NCBI RefSeq assembly: GCF_008974325.1
Contig: NZ_BKCG01000002.1
Coordinates: 310,001 to 374,000 of the forward strand
Source of the DNA: Patiriisocius marinus
GTDB taxonomy: Bacteria > Bacteroidota > Bacteroidia > Flavobacteriales > Flavobacteriaceae
Direction of reading: 5' to 3'
DNA: 64,000 nucleotides
The position numbers and the translations under genes are program-made. Of this stretch, positions 44,101-50,992 are shown in pieces (position 1 is the first letter of the stretch; each line of letters begins with the position of its first letter). The notes below the pieces were generated by a model. That model had not been told where the DNA came from. It did no database searches and worked only from the letters and a program-made list of their open reading frames with translations.

Positions 44101-44371
44101 TAGTATTATGCTTTATGCATTTGTTATACACGTTAGACTTATTCCAGGATTAAGAGGGAGATGGACTTTCAATTTTCTTGCTATATTAATGTATGCGTCA
44201 ATAATGATGACGTACTTTGGAGTAAATTTCTACTTAACTGGATTACATTCATACGCGAGTGGAGATCAACCTATTACTCCTACATTTGTATTCTATATAG
44301 TAGCTATATTTATGGTGCTATCTGTAGTGTCATTATTAGCTTATAGAAAGCACTATTTAAAATCTAAATAA
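41192..44371 (+). CDS. ccsBA: Cytochrome c biogenesis protein, CcsB-CcsA (ResB-ResC) fusion
   Basis: System II haem exporter and cytochrome c synthetase in the inner membrane. The 1059-residue protein joins a ResB/CcsB part (helices at about 10-30, 45-65, 75-95 and a large periplasmic domain to about 440) to a CcsA part. The CcsA half has the haem-binding WWD-type motif [21 protein letters not shown] and conserved His in HRNW, MIHVAV and GLHSYAS. A predicted signal-like helix (about 475-495) joins the halves, as in other Bacteroidota. It is a single-gene transcript ending in a strong terminator. Confidence 0.95.
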   Translation: [1059 protein letters not shown]

Positions 44372-44395
44372 TATTTCAGTATAATATTAGAGTAT

Positions 44396-44433
44396 AAAAA
44401 AACGCCAAGCAATTTCTACTGCTTGGCGTTTTT
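44396..44433. terminator. Bidirectional rho-independent terminator
   Basis: AACGCCAAGCA and TGCTTGGCGTT form an 11-bp perfect stem with A and T runs on either side. It serves ccsBA and the convergent 7TM gene. Confidence 0.9.
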
Positions 44434-44461
44434 AACAATCTAATAAAAATAATTATGAAAA

Positions 44462-45649
44462 TTAATTATAAAGGTAGTCTGGTTGTGATTCTAACAATCT
44501 GTAGTCTTCTTCTATAGCTTCACTAATTTCTAGTTTTTGATATAAGTCCTTTGTTATTAGCTCAATGTCTTCTTCTGTTGTGTTTAGTTTTTTCGCAATT
44601 TTAGCATTCTTTTTTCCTTCGCTAATATATTGTAATAGCTTAATTTCAAGACCATCAAGATCATATTGCATAATTAAGTTTTCTAAGTAAACATCCTCCA
44701 TCATTTTAGCTAAAGAGTCTCTACTTAAAGTTTCCTGACGTTTTAAAAACAATTGCATTTCAGATTTACGAATTACAATTTCTTCTTTAATTACGTTCAT
44801 TCTATAAACTATTGCATACGTCATTATTAGCATTTCGATAAAAAATGCAGTTTTAATATGTATAGTTTGTGTATTTAAAAACTCTATACCTAAACCGTGT
44901 AATAGAAAATAGTCAACAGCAAATAGTAGTGGGATACTACTAGTTATAACATATAGTTTGGCGTAATTTTTTTTATTGAAAAGTGCAACACCCACACAAA
45001 AGTAAATTCCTATTAAAACAAACGATAACACATTAGATACTATTACAAAAAATGAAATATCAGAATACCACGTACATAAAGCAGTGGTTGCCGCGATTGC
45101 AAATAATGGTTTAGTGTAGGCTTTTAACTTTGGGAAGCTATCTTCGGTAGATAGAAACGAGGCAGAAAATAATGCCATCATTCCCATAGTAAAGCAGATT
45201 AATGTTGTTGTTATTGGCGTATAATTAGATGAAATATCAACAACTAACAATGAAAGTAAACTATCTGCATTGAAAAAAAGCATTGCAAAAGCGATTAAAG
45301 CAAAGCTGAAATAGCCAAATACTTTATCATTAAATAAGAAGTAACACAATGAGTTAATTAATATTACCATCATCAAAAAACCATAGAAAAAACCTTGATT
45401 AAATAATGATATATTTAAAGCTGAAGCGACAGGTATTGAAGCTTCATTTAAAAGCGAGGTGGCTGCAGCAAAATTACTTGTAGATGTACTAATGGTTATT
45501 GATTGATTTGCGTCAAATCCCTGATTAAGGGTATTTTCAATCACACAAGTAATTGGTGGGTTAATAGATTTAGCAGTCTTTGCAAATGTGTTAAAGCTTA
45601 ATATTAAAGCGAGTACACACAATAGGGGCGAACGTAGGTATAGTCTCAT
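44462..45649 (-). CDS. 7TM membrane protein with C-terminal coiled coil and HTH-like segment
   Basis: A 395-residue protein: signal peptide (1-23), a short outside part (about 24-80), then about seven hydrophobic helices (about 85-285) like the 7TMR-DISM sensor class, a coiled coil (about 285-325) and a C-terminal segment LEIKLLQYISEGKKNAKIAKKLNTTEEDIELITKDLYQKL (about 337-377), which reads like a degenerate LuxR/GerE helix-turn-helix. It may be a membrane-bound regulator that senses an outside signal. The HTH call is by eye. No partner kinase is next to it. Confidence 0.7.
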   Translation of the reverse strand: MRLYLRSPLLCVLALILSFNTFAKTAKSINPPITCVIENTLNQGFDANQSITISTSTSNFAAATSLLNEASIPVASALNISLFNQGFFYGFLMMVILINSLCYFLFNDKVFGYFSFALIAFAMLFFNADSLLSLLVVDISSNYTPITTTLICFTMGMMALFSASFLSTEDSFPKLKAYTKPLFAIAATTALCTWYSDISFFVIVSNVLSFVLIGIYFCVGVALFNKKNYAKLYVITSSIPLLFAVDYFLLHGLGIEFLNTQTIHIKTAFFIEMLIMTYAIVYRMNVIKEEIVIRKSEMQLFLKRQETLSRDSLAKMMEDVYLENLIMQYDLDGLEIKLLQYISEGKKNAKIAKKLNTTEEDIELITKDLYQKLEISEAIEEDYRLLESQPDYLYN

Positions 45650-45743
45650 ATTGTATAGGTTAAAATCAATTTGGGACCGGCAAGATACGAAATAATCGCA
45701 CTTTATCTAGTTAAAATGCATTTAATCGATGAAATACACAAAT

Positions 45744-45778
45744 AAAATAGCCGTATCGATAAATACGGCTATTTTAAA
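45744..45778 (-). terminator. Terminator of fumC
   Basis: AAAATAGCCGTAT and ATACGGCTATTTT form a 13-bp stem around CGATAA; on the minus strand the T run continues as TTTTATTTG. Confidence 0.8.
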
Positions 45779-45798
45779 GTATGATATTTTATTTTTTT

Positions 45799-47193
45799 TT
45801 AGTGTCCAACCATATTTTCTGGCTTAACCCAAGCATCAAACTCATCCTCAGTAAGATATCCTAATCTTACAGCTTCAACCTTTAAAGTAGTTCCATTTTT
45901 ATGAGCAGTATTTGCAATTTCGGCTGCTTTGTAGTAACCTATTTTTGTATTTAATGCTGTAACTAACATTAATGAGTTATTTAATTGAGTTTTAATCACC
46001 TCAGTATTAGCTTCAATTCCTGCAGCACAGTGTTCATTGAACGATACACAAGCATCACCTATTAATTGAGCACTTTGTAAAAAGTTAGCAGCCATTACTG
46101 GTTTGAAAACATTTAACTCATAATGTCCTTGCATTCCGCCAACAGCTATAGCCATATCGTTACCAATTACTTGAGCGCAAACCATAGTTAGAGCTTCACA
46201 CTGTGTAGGATTTACTTTACCTGGCATAATAGAAGATCCTGGCTCATTAGCAGGAATACTAATTTCACCAATTCCACTACGAGGTCCACTTGCAAGCATT
46301 CTAATGTCGTTTGCAATTTTATTAAGTGAAACAGCTAGTTGTTTTAAAGCTCCGTGACTCTCTACGATAGCATCGTGAGCAGCGAGTGCTTCAAATTTGT
46401 TCTCAGCAGTAATGAAAGGTAGTTTTGTAAACTGAGCTATATAGCCTGCTACATTTAATGCGTAACCTTTAGGGGTATTAATTCCTGTTCCCACAGCGGT
46501 GCCTCCTAAAGCTAATTCAGCTAAATGCGGTAATGTATTTTTAAGTGCTTTTAAGCCATGTTCTAATTGAGATGCATAACCACTAAATTCTTGTCCTAAA
46601 GTTAAAGGAGTTGCATCCATTAAGTGTGTACGTCCTATTTTTACTACAGAACTAAACTCAGCTGACTTGGCTTTTAAAGTTTCATATAGAGCAGTTACTC
46701 CTGGTATTGTATTTTCTATAAGTTTAGTGTAAGCAGCAATATGCATTCCTGTAGGAAACGTATCATTAGACGATTGTGACTTATTCACATCATCATTAGG
46801 TTGAAGTGTTTTTTCACCTTCGCCTATAGTTTTACCAGCTAGTTGGTGTGCTCTATTAGCAATTACCTCGTTCACATTCATATTAGATTGTGTTCCACTA
46901 CCTGTCTGCCAAATAACTAAAGGAAATTGGTCATCGTGTTTTCCAGCAAGAATTTCATCACACACTTGTGCAATTAAATCACGCTTCTCTTCACTTAATG
47001 CTCCAAGTTCACAATTAGAATAAGCAGCAGCTTTCTTTAAATAAGCAAAGCCGTATACTATTTCTAGTGGCATTGAAGCTGCACTTCCTATTTTGAAATT
47101 ATTTCTTGAACGCTCGGTTTGTGCTCCCCATAAAACGTGAGCAGGCACCTTTACTTCGCCCATTGTATCTTTTTCAATTCTGAAATTTTCCAT
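45799..47193 (-). CDS. fumC: Fumarate hydratase, class II
   Basis: Interconverts fumarate and malate in the citric acid cycle, without iron-sulfur cluster. The 464-residue protein starts [30 protein letters not shown] and has the superfamily signature [13 protein letters not shown], plus [19 protein letters not shown] and the catalytic region [17 protein letters not shown]. Length is normal. A -7 element lies 19 bases upstream and a terminator follows. Confidence 0.97.
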   Translation of the reverse strand: MENFRIEKDTMGEVKVPAHVLWGAQTERSRNNFKIGSAASMPLEIVYGFAYLKKAAAYSNCELGALSEEKRDLIAQVCDEILAGKHDDQFPLVIWQTGSGTQSNMNVNEVIANRAHQLAGKTIGEGEKTLQPNDDVNKSQSSNDTFPTGMHIAAYTKLIENTIPGVTALYETLKAKSAEFSSVVKIGRTHLMDATPLTLGQEFSGYASQLEHGLKALKNTLPHLAELALGGTAVGTGINTPKGYALNVAGYIAQFTKLPFITAENKFEALAAHDAIVESHGALKQLAVSLNKIANDIRMLASGPRSGIGEISIPANEPGSSIMPGKVNPTQCEALTMVCAQVIGNDMAIAVGGMQGHYELNVFKPVMAANFLQSAQLIGDACVSFNEHCAAGIEANTEVIKTQLNNSLMLVTALNTKIGYYKAAEIANTAHKNGTTLKVEAVRLGYLTEDEFDAWVKPENMVGH

Positions 47194-47211
47194 AGTTGTT
47201 TATTTAGGCTG

Positions 47212-47219
47212 CAAAAATA
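47212..47219 (-). promoter_or_regulatory. -7 promoter element of fumC
   Basis: TATTTTTG on the minus strand, 18 bases before the fumC ATG, followed by GCAG, a common context for this consensus. Confidence 0.5.
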
Positions 47220-47400
47220 CTAGTTTGTCATACAAGTAGAAAAGAGTAGAGGGCTTGGTTATTAACTTTTTTATACGATTGATTAACAGTATTTGCTCGT
47301 TTACAATGTTCTTCATGTAGGCTGATACTTCGCATAAAAAATTAGTTAATAAAAGTGGTTATTTTTTTTACTTTCTCATTTCAGATTAAAAAAATCATTT

Positions 47401-47408
47401 TATCTTTG
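47401..47408 (+). promoter_or_regulatory. -7 promoter element of the 55-residue membrane peptide gene
   Basis: TATCTTTG, a full match to TAnnTTTG, 20 bases before the ATG at 47429. Confidence 0.5.
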
Positions 47409-47428
47409 CTAAAACTTAAACTACTATT

Positions 47429-47596
47429 ATGTTCGATTTTGATCAATACCTAGGATTTCTCGCATTTTTAACGATATTAACTATTGGATTTTGGTTAATG
47501 ATTTTCCTAGTATCAATTATCCCTTATTGGATAGGTGGACAATTGATTGAAAATATGAAGTTGAAGCGTGAAGCTAAAAAGAATGAAAATAACTAA
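47429..47596 (+). CDS. 55-residue single-pass membrane peptide
   Basis: A short gene: ATG at 47429, TAA at 47594-47596. The peptide begins MFDFDQYLGF, has one long hydrophobic segment (about residues 8-37, with WLMIFLVSIIPYWIGG) and a charged tail ending KREAKKNENN. A -7 element lies 20 bases upstream and a good terminator follows, so it is an independent transcript between divergent neighbours. I do not recognise the family and assign no function. Confidence 0.68.
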   Translation: MFDFDQYLGFLAFLTILTIGFWLMIFLVSIIPYWIGGQLIENMKLKREAKKNENN

Positions 47597-47613
47597 TTAA
47601 CACTTAGTTCGAT

Positions 47614-47653
47614 ATATAAAAAAAGGAAACCAAATTGGTTTCCTTTTTTTATA
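47614..47653. terminator. Bidirectional rho-independent terminator
   Basis: AAAAAGGAAACC and GGTTTCCTTTTT form a 12-bp stem with loop AAATT and A/T runs on either side. It ends the small membrane peptide gene and the convergent arsC-like operon. Confidence 0.88.
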
Positions 47654-47666
47654 AAATAATTACACT

Positions 47667-48005
47667 TTATAAGTTTAATACATTTTCAGGAGGTCTTCCT
47701 ATAACAGCTTTCCCGTTTTTAATCGCAATAGGGCGCTCTATTAATTTTGGGTTGTTAATCATAGCTTCAATGAGTTGCTCTTCTGTTAGATCTTTTCCTT
47801 TATAGTTTTCTTTCCAAACAGCTTCATTTGTTCGCACTAATTTACGTGCAGGAATGTCTAGCATTTTTAAAATCTTTTTTAATTCGTCAATAGTTGGAAC
47901 TTCTTTTAAGTATTCAACAATTGTAACCTCTTCATTAGCATCTTTTAGTACTTGTAATGTTTGTCGAGATTTTGAACATCTTGGGTTGTGATATAGTGTA
48001 GTCAT
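47667..48005 (-). CDS. arsC: ArsC-family thioredoxin-fold reductase (glutaredoxin-type arsenate reductase)
   Basis: A 112-residue ArsC/Spx family protein. The N-terminal YHNPRCSKSRQTL holds the catalytic Cys (residue 9) and the C-terminal LIERPIAIKNGKAVIGRPPENV includes the RPI loop with the usual Arg. Glutaredoxin-dependent arsenate reduction is the family role, but no other arsenic gene is nearby, so the true substrate is open. It starts 5 bases after the GH3 gene and is last in the operon. Confidence 0.9.
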   Translation of the reverse strand: MTTLYHNPRCSKSRQTLQVLKDANEEVTIVEYLKEVPTIDELKKILKMLDIPARKLVRTNEAVWKENYKGKDLTEEQLIEAMINNPKLIERPIAIKNGKAVIGRPPENVLNL

Positions 48006-48010
48006 TTTTA

Positions 48011-49117
48011 TTAGTTATTTGCTTGTAATAATCCTAAAGCTAATTTCAATCTAATAATTTTTTTAACCGATTGATAAATCTGTTGTTTATAATTATCATC
48101 CTTTAGCATTTCGGCTAAAATAGAATTAATTGTGTGGGTTTCATCTTGAGGCATTAACAACATGTCATTACCGGCTTTTGATGCCACTAAGGGAGCGTTA
48201 TCTATTATGGTTACTGCTTTCATGATATTTAATGCGTCTGTGATTACAAGTCCTTTAAAGCCTAATTTTTCTTTAAGCAGTCCAGTTACAATATTTCTAG
48301 AACAACTTGATGGTAGTCCATTTGTGTTGTACATCTCGTTATTATTAATTGTAATATGTGCCATCATTATAGATAAAACCCCAGCTTCAATTAATGGTGG
48401 ATAAACATCTAACTCTTGTAAAGCTCCATCAATATAAACCGAATTTTTATGGGTATCTCCTTTAACAAGACCGTGACCAGGAAAATGCTTTGCCGTAGCA
48501 ATAATACCTTGATCTTGCGTAGTATTAATGAACTGTTTGCTAAGTGAAATTACTTTCAGTTTATCATCGCCAAAGCTTCGGTTTTTAATGGCTTCATTTT
48601 GCGGACTTATATCTACCACTGGAGCGAAATTTTGTCTAAATCCTATTTCTAACAATGTTTTGTTGATAATGCGAGCAATTGAATCAGCCTGTACATTAGT
48701 TTTAATGTCAATAGTATTCATTAATGGTGCAGTACCTTTTAATCTTCCATTATACAAACTAGGTTCAGCATCAATAGAATAGAGTAGAGGTAATTGGTTT
48801 AATGATTTATTAATAGCATTAAGGCTATCGATTATACGTTTGTGATTTTCAATAGTTCCTTTTAGAAAAACAACGCCTCCTATTTTATTTTCTTGGGCTA
48901 ATTTTAAAACTGTTTTTTCTGGTTTCCCTAATTCTCCTGCCGATGTAACAATCATTTGCGCAACTTTTGCTTCTTCGCTCAATGATTGAAAAATTTGATC
49001 AACACGATGTTCGATTTCAGGATTATAAGTATAGAAATCGTTTAGTTCAAAATCTTGGCTTTTTACATTGTGCATAAAAAGTATAGATAGTATTAATAAG
49101 AGTAGTGTATTTCTCAT
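48011..49117 (-). CDS. Glycoside hydrolase family 3 (NagZ-like) exported enzyme
   Basis: A 368-residue enzyme with a signal peptide (about 1-20) and a single GH3 TIM-barrel domain. KHFPGHGLVKGDTH is the KHFPGHG motif of beta-N-acetylhexosaminidases, which includes the His/Asp acid-base pair, and FKGLVITDALNI holds the probable nucleophile Asp. Cell-wall recycling (removal of N-acetylglucosamine from muropeptides) is the likely role. It sits 13 bases after the MepB-like gene. Confidence 0.9.
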   Translation of the reverse strand: MRNTLLLLILSILFMHNVKSQDFELNDFYTYNPEIEHRVDQIFQSLSEEAKVAQMIVTSAGELGKPEKTVLKLAQENKIGGVVFLKGTIENHKRIIDSLNAINKSLNQLPLLYSIDAEPSLYNGRLKGTAPLMNTIDIKTNVQADSIARIINKTLLEIGFRQNFAPVVDISPQNEAIKNRSFGDDKLKVISLSKQFINTTQDQGIIATAKHFPGHGLVKGDTHKNSVYIDGALQELDVYPPLIEAGVLSIMMAHITINNNEMYNTNGLPSSCSRNIVTGLLKEKLGFKGLVITDALNIMKAVTIIDNAPLVASKAGNDMLLMPQDETHTINSILAEMLKDDNYKQQIYQSVKKIIRLKLALGLLQANN

Positions 49118-49130
49118 AGTGATGTAGTGC

Positions 49131-49622
49131 TTATATTTTATAAAGACTTCTTATTCTTTTAAAGTCTAATGTGTCATTCAAAATATAAAAATATTCGAGT
49201 TGCCATTTTTGACTTCTAAGAGCTTGCTTGCTTGTTGGGTTATCCCAACTAGGATAAATTCTAAAACCTCTTTTCCCATCTTTTTTTAAAGTTGAGATTA
49301 TCCCGTGTTTAATTAATGCAGCCTTCGGAAAAACAAATTGTCCTTTATTTTTTGAATACTTAACGTTAATTACATAAAAGTCAAAGTCATCATTTTCATT
49401 AAAAGGAACAGTGATTTTGTCGTTATTTCTTTTCCAAAACGTAACAAATTGCCCAATTTTTTTAGGTGTAATCTTACCATTTCTGCAAATTACGGTACGC
49501 TTGTTTATTCTAAAATTACAAGCATTATAATCTTGGCCTTCATTTTCAAAGGTAAAGTTAGATATTTCTAATTTTAAAGGCTTATAAATTTTTGATTCTA
49601 TAAGCTGTAAGAGATCATTCAT
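49131..49622 (-). CDS. MepB family protein
   Basis: A 163-residue soluble protein matching the MepB family, first named in the S. aureus mepRAB operon. Typical parts are NACNFRINKRTVICRNGKITPKKIGQFVTFWKR, FYVINVKYSKNKGQFVFPKAALIKHGI and GKRGFRIYPSWDNPTSKQAL. Function is unknown in all species I recall. The gene lies 16 bases after prfB and 13 before the GH3 gene, and no efflux pump is linked here. Confidence 0.85.
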   Translation of the reverse strand: MNDLLQLIESKIYKPLKLEISNFTFENEGQDYNACNFRINKRTVICRNGKITPKKIGQFVTFWKRNNDKITVPFNENDDFDFYVINVKYSKNKGQFVFPKAALIKHGIISTLKKDGKRGFRIYPSWDNPTSKQALRSQKWQLEYFYILNDTLDFKRIRSLYKI

Positions 49623-49638
49623 TGAATTATAAAATGCG

Positions 49639-50749
49639 TTATAATTTATTGTCTGGCGTCCCTTGTTGTCCCATCATCATTAAATAGGCTTTTAAAAACT
49701 CGTCAATATTACCATCAAGTATAGCATCAGGATTGGTGCTTTCGTGATTTGTACGCACATCCTTAACTAATTTATAAGGTTGCAATACATAGTTACGTAT
49801 TTGTGAGCCCCATTCAATGGCCATTTTATTTCCTTCAATTTCTGCACGTTGGGCTTGTTGTTTGCGCAATTCAATTTCGTATAATTGAGATTTAAGCATT
49901 TGCATCGCTTTTTCCCTATTTTCTAATTGTGAGCGCGTTTCAGAATTATGAATAATTATCCCGGAAGGTTTATGTGTTAATATGGCTTTAGTTTCAACTT
50001 TATTTACATTTTGACCACCTGCACCAGAACTGCGTGCAAAATCCCAAGAAATATCTGCTGGGTTTATATCAATTTCAATAGTATCATCAGCAAGAGGATA
50101 TACGTAAACACTTGCAAAACTAGTGTGCCTTTTAGCGTTACTGTCAAAAGGGGAAATGCGTACCAATCTATGAACGCCATTTTCACCTTTTAGCCATCCA
50201 AAACCAAACTCTCCATCAATTTCTAAGGTCACCGTTTTAATACCGGTAACATCTCCTGCTTGAAAGTTGAGTTCTTTTACTTTATAACCATTTTTCTCTG
50301 CCCACATTAAATACATACGCATAAGCATATTGGCCCAATCACAACTTTCAGTACCACCAGCACCAGCAGTGATTTGAAGTACGGCACTCATTGCGTCACC
50401 TTCTTCGCTTAACATATTTCTAAACTCAAGCGCTTCAATAGCTTCAGAAGCTTCGTTATATCTATTTTCTACATTTTTTGCAAGGCCTTCACCTTCTTTA
50501 AAAAACTCATAAATAATTTCAGCATCATCAGTTAGCGCAATAGCTTTTTCATAATCTGTAACCCATTTTTTCTTAGTTCGTAACACCTTCATAAAAGCTT
50601 CAGCTTCTCGTGCATTATTCCAGAAATTAGGATCGAAAGTTTTTTCTTCGTCGTTTTGTATTTCTATTTCTTTGCGTTCAATGTCAAAGATATTGCCTTA
50701 ACGCGTCCAGGCGGGAGCGAAGGTCTTGGAGTTGATCGTTTGTAATCAT
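49639..50749 (-). CDS. prfB: Peptide chain release factor 2, read by programmed +1 frameshift
   Basis: Releases peptides at UAA and UGA. The first 21 codons start at ATG 50749 (MITNDQLQDLRSRLDALRQYL) and meet a TGA at 50684-50686. Skipping the T of that TGA continues as DIERKEIEIQNDEEK and gives a protein of about 369 residues, the normal RF2 length. The RF2 tripeptide SPF (in RISPFDSN) and GGQ (GAGGQNVN) are present. The parts are 50749-50687 and 50685-49639. The ATG at 50592 seen in a simple frame is not the real start. It heads the prfB-mepB-GH3-arsC operon. Confidence 0.94.
50683..50700 (-). promoter_or_regulatory. Programmed +1 frameshift site of prfB
   Basis: On the minus strand the sequence is TTAAGGCAATATCTTTGAC. 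CTT TGA C is the conserved RF2 slippery site. In E. coli it is helped by an AGGGGG three bases upstream; here only AAGG is found six bases upstream, a weak stimulator. Confidence 0.9.
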
Positions 50750-50992
50750 ATTTGTATTCCGCAGAAGCGGTTACTTTTAAAAGTCATCTTATCGTGACTT
50801 GGTTATTAACAATTTTACTGTAAAAATACTTCTTAATTTGATAACCTCGTAGTTATGCTTTTAGAGATTGAGGTTAATGGGTAATTATTTTAGTAATTAG
50901 TGAGGTAATAAAATGATTAGTAGTTTGTACTTTGATATTTACTAAGGTATCAACAGTTTTCTGTATTTTTAAAATCTATCAAAACTCACAAA

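Noticed and set aside
49639-50592. Short prfB of 317 residues starting at an internal ATG
   Set aside because: The first 52 residues are encoded upstream across a CTTTGA frameshift site; the full length fits RF2.
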